Source of the DNA: Bacteroidota bacterium
Lineage (GTDB): Bacteria; Bacteroidota; Bacteroidia; Chitinophagales; Chitinophagaceae
NCBI GenBank assembly: GCA_005800655.1
Contig: SYEV01000090.1
Location: 1-59,338 of the forward strand
Direction: 5' to 3'
Length of the DNA stretch: 59,338 nt
The notes under the pieces: model-generated
The model's database searches: none
What the model was told of the DNA's origin: nothing
What the model saw: the letters and a program-made list of their open reading frames with translations, nothing else
Part shown: positions 8,497 through 18,502 of the stretch, piece after piece
Layout of the letters: each line of letters starts with the position of its first letter
Numbering within the stretch: the first letter of the stretch is position 1
Made by a program: the position numbers and the translations under genes

Positions 8497-9423
8497 CTAC
8501 ATGCCATCTGCGTCGGCAACTGCTTCCACAGGATCTTTTTGTTTCTTTAAACTATGGTTGACTACATACACACCAACCAAAGTACAGAGGGTTCCTATAA
8601 TACTGGTTACCGACATTTTTTCATCTAGTAGTAAGGATCCCACCCAAATAGCCACTATCGGATTTATATAAGCATATAAAGAGGCAATCGCAGGTTGCAA
8701 ATGCTTCATGCTATATATAAAAGAAATAAATGCAAAAACGGAGCCGCCCAAAACCATATATACGAGTACGCCCCAGGTGCGCCCAGGAATACTTTGTAAT
8801 GGAATATAATTATTGGAATACAAAGCAACCATTGCCATGACAGCAGAAGAAATCAACATTTGCCATCCAATGGAATAATAAGCGTTGATATCAATTTTAT
8901 TTCTTGCAATGATGACTGATCCAACACTCCATGTTACCGTAGCAAATAAGGACAACGCTACACCTAATGGATAATTGGTGCCATGCATTTGTAAACTATC
9001 CTTGTAAAAAATAAAAACAATACCCAACAAGCCTAACATTAAACCTATAAAAGTACCAAGGGTTATTTTAATAGCTTTAAAATAAAATCGTTCAATCAAC
9101 ACAACTGATAAAGGATAAAGTGCGGCAATTAATGCAGCAAGGCCACTAGTGATAAATTGAAGTCCGTAAGTCGCAATCCCATTGGAGGAAACAAACATTA
9201 ATAAGGACATGGGGATCAGCCACAAAAACTGTTTTTTTGTTGGCAATCCTGCCCCCTTCATTAAAAAGAAACAAACATAGATACTGCCGCCTAAAAATTG
9301 GCGCATACTTGCAAATTGAAAAGCTGGAACTTGTGAAATACCCATTTTGCTTGCCACCCAAGTGGTGCCCCAAACGATACTTGTAACCGCAACGGCAAAG
9401 TATGCTTTTTTATTATTGGACAT
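8497..9423 (-). CDS. EamA/DMT-superfamily transporter
   Basis: A 308-residue inner-membrane protein with about ten hydrophobic segments arranged as two EamA repeats of five helices each. The first covers roughly residues 7-140 (SIVWGTTWVASKMGI at the start) and the second 155-290 (TWSVGSVIIARN and ending VGVYVVNHSLKK). Members export or import small metabolites such as amino acids, and the substrate cannot be read from sequence. It ends in TAG, convergent with lutB across 44 bases. purH lies 49 bases upstream on the same strand. Confidence 0.9.
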   Translation of the reverse strand: MSNNKKAYFAVAVTSIVWGTTWVASKMGISQVPAFQFASMRQFLGGSIYVCFFLMKGAGLPTKKQFLWLIPMSLLMFVSSNGIATYGLQFITSGLAALIAALYPLSVVLIERFYFKAIKITLGTFIGLMLGLLGIVFIFYKDSLQMHGTNYPLGVALSLFATVTWSVGSVIIARNKIDINAYYSIGWQMLISSAVMAMVALYSNNYIPLQSIPGRTWGVLVYMVLGGSVFAFISFIYSMKHLQPAIASLYAYINPIVAIWVGSLLLDEKMSVTSIIGTLCTLVGVYVVNHSLKKQKDPVEAVADADGM

Positions 9424-9472
9424 AGGTGTGACTTATAAATGGACTAGCACAATTATAATATTCGCCAGTTGA

Positions 9473-10957
9473 TTAATGTTTAAAATGCCTTAATTGGGTC
9501 ATCACCATGGCTAAGCCATGCTCCTTACAATAGGCAATACTGTCTTTATCTCTTACAGATCCACCTGGTTGAATATAAGCTTCAATCCCTTCCGCATGAG
9601 CAATACGAACACAATCATCAAAAGGGAAAAAAGCATCTGATGCTAGTGTCGCTCCGTTCAAGTCAAATTTAAATTGCTTTGCTTTTTCAATGGCGTGTCT
9701 TAAAGCATCAACGCGGCTTGTTTGACCACAACCTTTGCCTACAAGTTGCTTGTCCTTGATTAAGGCAATCGCATTACTCTTTAAATGCTTGCAAATGATA
9801 TTCCCAAAAGTTAAATCTTCCTTTTCTTTATCACTACAAGGTCTTGCACCTGCTTCCTCCCATTGGGTATAGTTGCCAGTATCCAATCCTTGCTCCAAGT
9901 TGCCGTTAAGAATTGATTTTTTTTGAACTGCATTAAAAGTAACACCTGGTTTAGCTTGTAATAAAACCCTATTTTTCTTTGCAGATAATATGGTTAATGC
10001 GTCTGTATCAAATGCGGGCGCAATGAGTACTTCAAAAAATATTTCTTGAATTGCTTCCGCAGTGGCAGTATCAATTTTACCATTGGTGACCAAAACACCA
10101 CCAAAGGCGCTTTCTGGATCGCCCGCTAAAGCTGCTTGCCAACTTTCAAATACGGTAGTGCGATTCGCCACGCCACAAACATTGGTATGCTTGATGATGG
10201 CAAAGCTTATTGAAGGTAATTCCGCGATTAATGCAATGGCTGCATCTACATCCACTAAATTATTGTAAGACAATTCCTTGCCATGTAATTGTGTAAACCA
10301 TTGATCAAGATCCCCATAAAAAGTAGCCACTTGGTGCGGGTTTTCGCCATAGCGTAATACTTTGCCTAGCGGCGGGTTGAAATAATTACTGATGGCAATA
10401 TCATAATTCATCACCACTTCAAAAGCTTTCGCAGCAAAAGCCTTTCGTTGTTCTAAATTAGTTTGTCCTTCTTGACGAATTAAAATTTTATTTAGTTTTT
10501 CATAATCATCCTTTGCTGATAAAACTACCAAGTCTCTGAAGTTTTTTGCTGCCGCACGTATCATCGAAGGTCCTCCAATATCAATTTTTTCAATGATTGC
10601 TTTTTCTTCATTGGTATTTTTTAGGGTTTCCTCAAAAGGGTATAAGTCAACAATGACAAGATCAAGCTCGGGTATTTTGTATTGGGCCATTTCGATTAAG
10701 TCCTGTTCCTCGTATCTACGACCTAAGATACCCCCAAATACGGATGGGTGTAATGTTTTTACACGCCCGCCTAAAATGGAAGGGTAGCCAGTAACAGATT
10801 CAACGGAAACACAAGGGATGCCTAAATCTTCTAAAAATTTTTGCGTGCCACTTGTAGAATAAATGGTAATATTTAATTTTTGTAGGGTTTTTGCTAATGG
10901 CTCTAAACCATCTTTGTAAAAAACTGAAATGAGGGCTGATTTTATTTTCTTTTCCAT
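9473..10957 (-). CDS. purH: Bifunctional AICAR transformylase/IMP cyclohydrolase PurH
   Basis: Carries out the last two steps of purine synthesis, AICAR to FAICAR to IMP. The N-terminal MGS-like cyclohydrolase domain begins KIKSALISVFYKDGL. The transformylase part shows the RYGENPHQ motif and the C-terminal SNAIALIKD, VGKGCGQTSRVDAL and ASDAFFPFDD motifs. An in-frame ATG 48 bases upstream (11005) exists. I prefer ATG 10957 because the protein then begins MEKKIKSALIS as in the family. In addition, a TACCTTTG -7 element sits just 3 bases upstream and would lie inside the longer version. This gives 494 residues and a probably leaderless message. Confidence 0.95.
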   Translation of the reverse strand: MEKKIKSALISVFYKDGLEPLAKTLQKLNITIYSTSGTQKFLEDLGIPCVSVESVTGYPSILGGRVKTLHPSVFGGILGRRYEEQDLIEMAQYKIPELDLVIVDLYPFEETLKNTNEEKAIIEKIDIGGPSMIRAAAKNFRDLVVLSAKDDYEKLNKILIRQEGQTNLEQRKAFAAKAFEVVMNYDIAISNYFNPPLGKVLRYGENPHQVATFYGDLDQWFTQLHGKELSYNNLVDVDAAIALIAELPSISFAIIKHTNVCGVANRTTVFESWQAALAGDPESAFGGVLVTNGKIDTATAEAIQEIFFEVLIAPAFDTDALTILSAKKNRVLLQAKPGVTFNAVQKKSILNGNLEQGLDTGNYTQWEEAGARPCSDKEKEDLTFGNIICKHLKSNAIALIKDKQLVGKGCGQTSRVDALRHAIEKAKQFKFDLNGATLASDAFFPFDDCVRIAHAEGIEAYIQPGGSVRDKDSIAYCKEHGLAMVMTQLRHFKH

Positions 10958-10960
10958 ACC

Positions 10961-10968
10961 CAAAGGTA
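10961..10968 (-). promoter_or_regulatory. Putative -7 element of purH, 3 bases from ATG
   Basis: On the minus strand this reads TACCTTTG, matching TAnnTTTG, followed by GGT and then the ATG at 10957. Transcription would start at or next to the ATG. It also argues against the longer start at 11005. Confidence 0.5.
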
Positions 10969-11019
10969 CGCGGTTTCCATTTTTTATTTTTTGCTGATTT
11001 TCCACAAATGCTAGTGCAT

Positions 11020-12282
11020 TTAGGGGAATAACTTTATTAAGGAAATTAGGGTGATGATGACCAAGCTATAAAAAAGGTATTTGGCTTTTCGTTTATACAG
11101 CCAAATATAAACAAACAATAGCCAAAAGTAATAGCCTACGACCATTCGACCTGACATTTGAATAAACAAAGGAGTCCCAATGGGATTTTGGTGAAAGTTT
11201 AAAACTATTCGATTTAAGATATTTATGTACGATTGAATTAGGCTCCCAAGATGCATACTAAAGCTGACTTGATTTGGCATTATCATTAATGCAATTAAAG
11301 CATATAACATCAGGGTGCTCAATGGCACCATAATAAAATTACTTATGATGACCAAGGTGGAAGATTGATGAAAGTGATATAATAAAATGGGTAAGGTGGT
11401 TAATTGCGCTGACAAAGTGATACATAAGTTGCGCCACATCCAATTTAAAATGGGGTTGTCCATGGGTAACATTTTATAAAATACTGGATAAAACAAATGA
11501 ATTCCAAGGACGGCTGCATAGGAAAGTTGTAAGCCAATGTGATAAATGGAGTGTATGTCAAAAAATAAAATCACAAGGATGCCTCCAGCAATACAATTAA
11601 GGGTGTATTTAGGTAGGTTTAAAAATGTTCCCACAAAAAATAAGCTAAAAAAAATACTTGCTCTTATCACCGAAGGACTAGCGAATGCAATAAATGTATA
11701 TATCCAAACAGTGATTAGTACAATGGCAAGTTCAATAATACGCCAAAATAGGTTACGTGGTAAATGACCTGTAACAAAAACTAGATTTTTAAATATAATA
11801 TCTAAGTGCATTCCACTGATGGCAATGATATGTATAATGCCTAATTGGGTGTATGCTTTAATTATATTTTTATCTATATCTGATTTTACGCCTATTAGTA
11901 ACGCTTTTGCAAAACCACCCGCTTTAGGTTCTATGATGTGCTTGTCAATTTTTTGCATCATCCATATACGTGTATGACTAATCATCCCATTGGGATAGGG
12001 TAACCACATTAAGTTTTGCTGCTGGGTAGTTACATAGATAACACATCCCCAGCTTACTAATATGAGTAGTATGATTATGCCTTGTTGCCATTTTTTTAAT
12101 GAAAATAGGGGTAAGCATAATAAAGTGCCCATGCTTATTCCAATAATGAAAAAGGCAATGTTGTTATTTAAACTTGCATAATGATCGCTAAAGTAGTGCG
12201 CTATTAAATAACCAATACATATTGAAATGGAGATAAATAAAAGGGGATGTTCTGCTTTCCAATGCGATAGGGATTTTTCCAT
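11020..12282 (-). CDS. Compact ComEC/Rec2 family membrane protein
   Basis: A polytopic protein of 420 residues. Hydrophobic segments fill residues 14-110, then comes the Competence-domain signature AKALLIGVKSDIDK and TQLGIIHIIAISGMHLDIIF (about 124-165), followed by further helices to the end. ComEC forms the DNA channel in natural transformation. Family members in Bacteroidota that I recall are about 650-750 residues, with an OB-fold DUF4131 insertion and often a metallo-beta-lactamase end. Here there is only a short linker after the first helices and no hydrolase domain. No upstream fragment of a longer gene is visible, because the RsmI-like gene ends 48 bases away. Confidence 0.82.
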   Translation of the reverse strand: MEKSLSHWKAEHPLLFISISICIGYLIAHYFSDHYASLNNNIAFFIIGISMGTLLCLPLFSLKKWQQGIIILLILVSWGCVIYVTTQQQNLMWLPYPNGMISHTRIWMMQKIDKHIIEPKAGGFAKALLIGVKSDIDKNIIKAYTQLGIIHIIAISGMHLDIIFKNLVFVTGHLPRNLFWRIIELAIVLITVWIYTFIAFASPSVIRASIFFSLFFVGTFLNLPKYTLNCIAGGILVILFFDIHSIYHIGLQLSYAAVLGIHLFYPVFYKMLPMDNPILNWMWRNLCITLSAQLTTLPILLYHFHQSSTLVIISNFIMVPLSTLMLYALIALMIMPNQVSFSMHLGSLIQSYINILNRIVLNFHQNPIGTPLFIQMSGRMVVGYYFWLLFVYIWLYKRKAKYLFYSLVIITLISLIKLFP

Positions 12283-12330
12283 CCCGGATTGTAGCGAAAT
12301 AAAAAAAACAATGAATTGCGGGAAATACGC

Positions 12331-13032
12331 TTAAGCGCCTAATAAAAAAACAACTAATTTTTTATGAAGCTCTGGTTTGCTATTTTTCCAGTTGGCGACC
12401 GACTGCGTTTTGATCCATTCATTAGGACCTGTTAATTCCATGGCTACACAAAGTTTGGTGCCGGGATGACAATTTTGAATGATTGCTTCAAATAACTGAT
12501 TATTTCGATAGGGAGTTTCAATAAAAAGTTGGGTGACCCCCGTTTGTTTAATTTCAGTTTCAAGTGCTTGAATTTTTTTCTTTCTATCAAGCGCATCAAT
12601 AGGTAAATAGCCATGAAAATGAAAATTTTGGCCATTCATACCACTGCCCATTAAAGCCAATAATAAGGAAGAAGGTCCAGTGTAGGGTTTTACTATTGCA
12701 CCTAATTCCTGAGCAGCTGCAACTAATAGTTGACCTGGATCCGCAATACCTGCGCATCCTGCCTCAGATAAAATACCAATATTTTTTCCTTGCTTTAAAA
12801 GTTGTGTAAATGCATGTATTTGTTCATTTTCAACTTTGTGTATCGCATGCCAGGTATAATCGTCAATGACCATCTCCTTCCATAATTTTTTAAAATACCT
12901 TCTGGCTGTTTTTTCATTTTCAACAAAAAATGCGTCACACTGTTGTATCCAAGTTAATACATCAGTGGGCATACTATCAAATCCTTCCTCATGAAGTAAC
13001 ATTGGTAATAAATATACTTTTCCTAAGGTCAT
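12331..13032 (-). CDS. SAM-dependent methyltransferase, RsmI/tetrapyrrole-methylase fold
   Basis: A 233-residue class III methyltransferase related to RsmI, which 2'-O-methylates C1402 of 16S rRNA. Visible features are the N-terminal TLGKVYLLPMLL, the SAM-binding EAGCAGIADPGQ (about 90-101), the GPSSLLLALMGSG loop (about 119-131) and a late FIETPYRNN motif. It is shorter than canonical RsmI (about 280) and belongs to the short Bacteroidota branch, whose exact target I do not know. Its ATG overlaps the stop of the upstream EI24 gene by one base (TAATG), so the two are translationally coupled. Confidence 0.85.
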   Translation of the reverse strand: MTLGKVYLLPMLLHEEGFDSMPTDVLTWIQQCDAFFVENEKTARRYFKKLWKEMVIDDYTWHAIHKVENEQIHAFTQLLKQGKNIGILSEAGCAGIADPGQLLVAAAQELGAIVKPYTGPSSLLLALMGSGMNGQNFHFHGYLPIDALDRKKKIQALETEIKQTGVTQLFIETPYRNNQLFEAIIQNCHPGTKLCVAMELTGPNEWIKTQSVANWKNSKPELHKKLVVFLLGA

Positions 13033-13793
13033 TATTGATTGTCTTTAACTTGTTGTGTGTTAAGGTGTGCCGCTATTAAAGCATAAAAGGGCGCAACCAT
13101 CCAACCAATAATAGGAAGTAAGTGAAGCATGTAAAATAAAATACCATTTCCTATAGGAAGCCCTTTGTGATTAGATATATAGTCGGCGGAAGCAATTTTA
13201 TTTTTTTTCTCCGTAGCTAAGCCATAGTCAAGCATGCTATAACCTAAAAAATAACATTCCATCAAAATGGTAAAAATGGGGGTAAACCAACCAATCAATG
13301 GAACGGAACATACAATTACAATGGGAATTAAATAAACTGTTTGCCATAATAAGTTGGTAAGATTAAGTAGTACTGCACGCGTAATTAATTTTTTATAAAC
13401 GGTTTTATCTAAAACAAAAGGAATTTCTTTTTGTGCCGCGTCTATTCTTAAATGCAAATAGGACAACATCGGAGAAAAAAGCATTAAAAAAAGATATTTA
13501 AATAAAGCAAAGTAAAAAAGTAATAAAGTAAACCACAGCCAGAAACTTCCCATGGTTATAAAAAATCCTAACCAATCACTACTAATGCTATCTAACCAAT
13601 TTTTTAATCCAGTTCTTAAAATAATCCACTCAATAAAAGTGCTTGAGGTATCACCAAAGTAGGTCATACCAATGATAAACATGACAGTGTATAGTATACC
13701 CGGCAATATCATCCATTTCCACAATTTATGTTGTAGTATGAATTGATGTGCTAAAAAATAGGCACGAACCGATAAAATGAGTTCTTTAAGCAA
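13032..13793 (-). CDS. EI24/CysZ-like membrane protein
   Basis: A 253-residue protein with about four hydrophobic helices near residues 28-45, 75-115, 145-175 and 220-243. It carries EI24-family features such as LMLFSPMLSYLHLRID and the C-terminal FYMLHLLPIIGWMVAPFYAL. CysZ in proteobacteria is a sulfate channel, and whether this homologue moves sulfate is unknown. The start is TTG at 13793; the next Met (residue 28) would delete the N-terminal helix. A TATCTTTA element at 13810-13817 (minus strand) lies 16 bases upstream and supports this start. Confidence 0.82.
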   Translation of the reverse strand: MLKELILSVRAYFLAHQFILQHKLWKWMILPGILYTVMFIIGMTYFGDTSSTFIEWIILRTGLKNWLDSISSDWLGFFITMGSFWLWFTLLLFYFALFKYLFLMLFSPMLSYLHLRIDAAQKEIPFVLDKTVYKKLITRAVLLNLTNLLWQTVYLIPIVIVCSVPLIGWFTPIFTILMECYFLGYSMLDYGLATEKKNKIASADYISNHKGLPIGNGILFYMLHLLPIIGWMVAPFYALIAAHLNTQQVKDNQ

Positions 13794-13840
13794 GTAGCTG
13801 AATTTACACTAAAGATACGAACTAGTACTTTAGAATGATG

Positions 13841-14494
13841 CTATGATTGCATTTTGGTTCCGTAAGCTAGGTCACCTGCGTCACCTAATCCTGGTACGAT
13901 ATAGCTTTTATCATTTAAAACATCGTCAATATCACCACACCAAATTGAGGTATCCATCCCAAGTGCCGCTTGAACAGTTTCAATTCCTTTTTTGCTTGCA
14001 ATGGCTACAGCAATATGAATTTCCTTTGGCTTTTGTGTTTTTGTAATTGCATGTATGGTTTCAACCAAGGAAGCGCCGGTGGCTAACATGGGGTCGGCTA
14101 CAATTAAAATTCGATTGTTTAAATCAGGACAACTCAAGTATTCAACACTTATCTCAAAACTACCATCTGGATGATGTTTTCGATAGGCCGAGATAAATGC
14201 ATTGTCTGCTTTATCAAAATAGTTTAACATGCCTTGATGCATGGGTAACCCTGCTCTTAATACAGTCGCTATTACAGGCTGTTCCATTAAAACTTTGGAA
14301 GCATGAATGCCTAATGGTGTTGTTGTATTCGCTACTTTGTGCGCCATTTGCTTGCTCATTTCATAGGCAATAACTTCGCCAATGCGTTCAATATTACGTC
14401 TAAAGCGCATCCGATCTTTTTGTATTTGCACATCTCTTAACTCCGCAATCCAATTACTTAATAAACTATGTTTTTCACTTAAATGGTGCACCAT
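13841..14494 (-). CDS. upp: Uracil phosphoribosyltransferase
   Basis: Pyrimidine salvage enzyme: uracil + PRPP gives UMP + pyrophosphate. The PRPP-binding motif ILIVADPMLATGAS spans residues 129-142, and the uracil-binding C-terminal GLGDAGDLAYGT is present near 202-213. At 217 residues it has a normal length. A TAGATTTG -7 element lies 16 bases upstream. It sits downstream of adeC, another base-salvage gene on the same strand, with a 42-base gap. Confidence 0.95.
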   Translation of the reverse strand: MVHHLSEKHSLLSNWIAELRDVQIQKDRMRFRRNIERIGEVIAYEMSKQMAHKVANTTTPLGIHASKVLMEQPVIATVLRAGLPMHQGMLNYFDKADNAFISAYRKHHPDGSFEISVEYLSCPDLNNRILIVADPMLATGASLVETIHAITKTQKPKEIHIAVAIASKKGIETVQAALGMDTSIWCGDIDDVLNDKSYIVPGLGDAGDLAYGTKMQS

Positions 14495-14510
14495 GGCTAG
14501 TTATTTTTTT

Positions 14511-14518
14511 CAAATCTA
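14511..14518 (-). promoter_or_regulatory. Putative -7 element of upp
   Basis: On the minus strand this reads TAGATTTG, a full match to TAnnTTTG, 16 bases before the upp ATG. It suggests upp has its own promoter in addition to any read-through from adeC. Confidence 0.45.
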
Positions 14519-14536
14519 GGTTTCTTAAGGACAATT

Positions 14537-16171
14537 TTAAAATAATTTAAATTGATCCCCATCAAATAAGCCTTGATCGCTTAATTTAAGGTGTGGAATT
14601 ACTAGCAAAGCCATAAAGCTAAGTGTCATGAATGGGGAGCCTAGTTGACTGCCTAAGGCCTTTGACATGGCATCAATGATCGTGTATTGTTCTGCTACTT
14701 CATAAGGATCAGCAATGCTCATGAGGCCAGCAACAGGGAGGGCTAGTATTTTAGTTTCCGTTTTATTTACACAACTTACACCGCCTTTTTCTTGAATAAC
14801 ACTATTGATAGCAGTGGTAATACTTTCATCGTCAACGCCAATAGCAATAATATTATGACTATCATGTGCCACAGTGGATGCAATGGCGCCATGCGTAAAT
14901 CTGAAATTTTTTATAAATGCAATGCTAGGTGGGGCTGATTTATAACGATTATACACAACCATTTTTAAAACATCGCTTTCGGGATTTGTTACTAAACAAT
15001 GCTCTTTTACAGTGGGAGACATCCATATACAGTTAGTAATAAGCTGTCCATCAATAGCTTCAATAACAGGAATGCGTCCTTGTTGATTTGGGTAATCCTT
15101 GGCATAAATTTTCAATTGTGTAGCTGAAATGAATGCGGCTTCAAATTGGTTGATGGCTGTTTCTTGTATGGGTGCGATATAGGAGTTTCCTTGATCAGCC
15201 ACCAATAATCCGTTAATATAGGTTGATATTACTTCAAATGAAATCAGATCCTGAACAACAATAAAATTAGCAGGATCGCCCACTTTCATTTTACCAGTGG
15301 GTAATTTATAATGCTCAACTGGATTGATACATGCTGCTTGCAGTACATTGAATTTATCTATACCTTTTGCAACCGCTCTTGCACATAATTGATTGATATG
15401 TCCTTCGAGTAAACTATCAGGATGCTTATCATCGCTACATAGCATTATATTATTTGTATGCGTATCAATTAGTGGATATAATGCTTCAAAATTTTTAGCT
15501 GCACTTCCCTCTCTAATTAAAATTTTCATGCCTAACCCTAATTTGTCTAGGGCCTCATCTATCGTAAAGCATTCGTGATCGGTGCTGATACCTGCTGCAA
15601 TATATTTTTTTGCTTCTTCCCCTCTTAATCCTGGTGCATGTCCATCTACTGGCTTTCCTGCTTTATGCGCTGCATTAATTTTTTTAATTACATCTGGATC
15701 ATTGTACAAAACACCCGGGAAGTTCATCATCTCACTCAAATAGTAAATATCGTCTGATGCTAACAATTCGGTTATTTGATTACTATCAATCATCGCACCT
15801 GCTGTTTCAAAAGTGGTGGCAGGCACACAGCTTGGTGCACCAAAGAAAAAATGAAATGGAACTTTTTTTCCATTGTCAATCATATAATGTACGCCATCCA
15901 CTCCGCAAACATTGGCTATTTCATGCGGGTCACTGATGGTGCCAATGGTTCCATGCAAAACAGCCAACCTAGCAAAGGAGCTTGGGATAAGCATACTGCT
16001 TTCAATATGCACGTGGCTGTCAATAAAGCCGGGTAATAAATATTGTAAGGGGGCATTTTCGCAAGGATTGATAGAAACAATGATGCCGTTTTCCACCTGA
16101 ATACTTGCAGGATAAATTTGCTTACCTACAATGTCAACATATTGGCCAGTAACGGAAAAGGTAGCATTCAT
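14537..16171 (-). CDS. adeC: Adenine deaminase
   Basis: Converts adenine to hypoxanthine and ammonia in purine salvage. The 544-residue amidohydrolase shows the metal motif [13 protein letters not shown] (H53, H55), the [17 protein letters not shown] segment (about 74-90), VDGHAPG (about 175), and the family's C-terminal domain from about residue 380. It is preceded by the DUF5916 gene with a 12-base gap and followed by upp. Together adeC, upp and the nearby purH form a nucleobase metabolism neighbourhood. Confidence 0.95.
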   Translation of the reverse strand: MNATFSVTGQYVDIVGKQIYPASIQVENGIIVSINPCENAPLQYLLPGFIDSHVHIESSMLIPSSFARLAVLHGTIGTISDPHEIANVCGVDGVHYMIDNGKKVPFHFFFGAPSCVPATTFETAGAMIDSNQITELLASDDIYYLSEMMNFPGVLYNDPDVIKKINAAHKAGKPVDGHAPGLRGEEAKKYIAAGISTDHECFTIDEALDKLGLGMKILIREGSAAKNFEALYPLIDTHTNNIMLCSDDKHPDSLLEGHINQLCARAVAKGIDKFNVLQAACINPVEHYKLPTGKMKVGDPANFIVVQDLISFEVISTYINGLLVADQGNSYIAPIQETAINQFEAAFISATQLKIYAKDYPNQQGRIPVIEAIDGQLITNCIWMSPTVKEHCLVTNPESDVLKMVVYNRYKSAPPSIAFIKNFRFTHGAIASTVAHDSHNIIAIGVDDESITTAINSVIQEKGGVSCVNKTETKILALPVAGLMSIADPYEVAEQYTIIDAMSKALGSQLGSPFMTLSFMALLVIPHLKLSDQGLFDGDQFKLF

Positions 16172-16183
16172 TTTATAATTAGT

Positions 16184-18409
16184 TTACATATTAAACCAAT
16201 AACTAAATTTAAATATAAGAGCCCTACTTTTATTTTTAAATAATGGATCTGTAAAATAATTGTCGGTGTATACTAAAAAAAAGTCGCTCATTGGTTGGTA
16301 CCTATATTGCAAACGACTATTAATATTAAAGTTATTGCTTTGGGTATTGTACTGTATAAAAGTAGTCCAAAATAATTGGGTATTAAAATTGTATTCAACC
16401 CGAGGTGCAATTAATAATAATTTGGTGCTGCCATATTTTCCAGGCAAATTAATATTGTTTAGTTCTGCTCTCAATCGAATATTCAAATTAGGCTGATTAC
16501 GCCATTGAATTCCGGCACTTATTCCTCTAATCGTTCCATTATAAAAATGACCAATTCTAGCATCGCCAAACCAACCTAATTCCTTACGTGTGTCTGACAT
16601 AAAGCTGATTAAAAAATTGCTATATTGATATCTTTGCGCAGGTAAAGGGGTGCCGCCTGTGAATGACGTGGGAAATATTAAATCCACTAGATTGTTTGCT
16701 AATTTCGCTTTTAAATTGGAAGAGTTTTTAAAGTCGGTCTGTATGCCAAATTCGGTCGTACTTTCATTTAAGGTATTATCGGGATTCAGTACCGTATAGT
16801 TTTCTAATTGCACTTCAAATTTTCCAATTTTTCCATTGGGCGGTTGTGTTAAATATGTTAATTGCGCATAACTATTTTTATAACCCATTCTTATCACTGT
16901 ATCTCTTAGAGCATCGTAATTATTTATACGTTCAACAAAACCCATATCGGTGTAATAATTCTTACCTAAGTTTCCAATTTCAAGCACTGTATTCCAATGC
17001 TTGCGATTGGTAGCTATTCCTACATCAACATAGGAATTGAGGTCTGTTATAGTAGCTTTCATGGATTGATGGTAGGTAGCCCATGAACTAAAACTTCCTG
17101 GAGCATTGGAATATTCAAATGTAATACCTGCATTACGACCATATCTGTCCAAAGGATTTTTTATTGCTTCTTCTTTTGAAATGTAATTTTCACGATTTAA
17201 AAAGTAGCCTTTAATTTCAGACCTTTTTAATATTCTTTTATGTAAGGTGAAGGCAGAAAAATTTTCAGGACTATAATCTCCTTGTCTTCCAGTTTGCATA
17301 TTCATGACACCAATTCTTGTTCCAGGTGCTAAATTACCAGACAATCTGGCGCCAAATAAAATAGGAATTCTATTTCCTTGCTTATCTAATCCAATCGTCC
17401 TTGAATAAAAAGGGCGTACAGGTGGAATGCCAAAATTGGCGAAGAGATCAGAGTTTTCAATGAAAAAATTTCTTCTTTCAGGAAGAAAAATATTAAAGCG
17501 GGTTAAGTTAGTTACTTGCTGATCCACTTCCACTTGTGAAAAGTCGGGATTGACAGTGACGTCTAAGTTTAGTGAAGTATTTAATGCTACTTTTGCATCA
17601 AAACCTGCGTTGCCATTGGCATTTAAGCTTTTATTATTTAGCTTATCTTCATTAGCAGTTCCAGTGATATAGGGTTGAATAATTAAATTATTTGAATTGA
17701 TGGGGGGTGCAGTAGGCCAATGTATCACGCCTGTATACCCCAAATCATAGGACCTAAATGTAGGTGGCACTTTGGCCCAGGTATTGTATTGCACATTTTT
17801 CGCATCAATACGAATAAAATTGATACCCCAATATTTTTGATTCGGATCATACCTTAATGATTTTAAAGGAATCATTATTTCTGCCACCCAAAAATTACCA
17901 TAGTCCTTGGTTGCCGAAAACCATTTAGTATCCCAACTCCAATCGCTCATCCGTTCTGTGGAACTACTTAACTGATCTTCGGATTGCACATTTAAAGCGC
18001 TTAAAACAAAAAAGAAGCCATTTGTTTTTTGATTCAATGGGTCAAGCACAATACCAATGCCGTCATTACCATCGTGTCCCACATCTCTTTTTAAACTTTT
18101 GATAATAGCAGTACCGCTGTCGTATACCTTAAAGGCAAAGTAAATATTTTTATCATCAAAGGTGAATCGTACTTCTGTTTTTCTTTTTGCTTCGCCTATA
18201 TTATTGGGAAATTTTTTATTATCAGCATGGGTAAAATTTGCACTAGCCCAAATCGCCTCATCCAAAATACCATCAATTTTAATGACATCAGTTGCTTTAA
18301 TTAAATCAAGTTGATAGTCTTTTTGAAATTCAGTGATTTTTTGTGCTTGACATTTTGTTGCAAAAGCAATGGAAAGACAATAAAAAACAAGGTTTCTGAT
18401 CAAGCGCAT
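16184..18409 (-). CDS. DUF5916 outer-membrane protein with N-terminal CBM9-like domain
   Basis: A 741-residue secreted protein with a signal peptide (FYCLSIAFATKCQA). An N-terminal CBM9-like sandwich follows (about 40-220; IDGILDEAIWASANF is the typical opening). The DUF5916 region (about 240-741) is rich in alternating aromatic residues and ends in ALIFKFSYWFNM, as expected of an outer-membrane barrel. VTVNPDFSQVEVDQQVTNLTRF and FLPERRNFFIEN are family signatures. The function is not established; a carbohydrate or surface role is guesswork. It is followed closely by adeC. Confidence 0.85.
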   Translation of the reverse strand: MRLIRNLVFYCLSIAFATKCQAQKITEFQKDYQLDLIKATDVIKIDGILDEAIWASANFTHADNKKFPNNIGEAKRKTEVRFTFDDKNIYFAFKVYDSGTAIIKSLKRDVGHDGNDGIGIVLDPLNQKTNGFFFVLSALNVQSEDQLSSSTERMSDWSWDTKWFSATKDYGNFWVAEIMIPLKSLRYDPNQKYWGINFIRIDAKNVQYNTWAKVPPTFRSYDLGYTGVIHWPTAPPINSNNLIIQPYITGTANEDKLNNKSLNANGNAGFDAKVALNTSLNLDVTVNPDFSQVEVDQQVTNLTRFNIFLPERRNFFIENSDLFANFGIPPVRPFYSRTIGLDKQGNRIPILFGARLSGNLAPGTRIGVMNMQTGRQGDYSPENFSAFTLHKRILKRSEIKGYFLNRENYISKEEAIKNPLDRYGRNAGITFEYSNAPGSFSSWATYHQSMKATITDLNSYVDVGIATNRKHWNTVLEIGNLGKNYYTDMGFVERINNYDALRDTVIRMGYKNSYAQLTYLTQPPNGKIGKFEVQLENYTVLNPDNTLNESTTEFGIQTDFKNSSNLKAKLANNLVDLIFPTSFTGGTPLPAQRYQYSNFLISFMSDTRKELGWFGDARIGHFYNGTIRGISAGIQWRNQPNLNIRLRAELNNINLPGKYGSTKLLLIAPRVEYNFNTQLFWTTFIQYNTQSNNFNINSRLQYRYQPMSDFFLVYTDNYFTDPLFKNKSRALIFKFSYWFNM

Positions 18410-18502
18410 TCGTCTAAATAATTTATAGCAAATATCAGATATGTATATTAATTATCCTTATTAGATGCGCGCTTATATGAAAATAAAAGTATGAGCGGTC
18501 TA

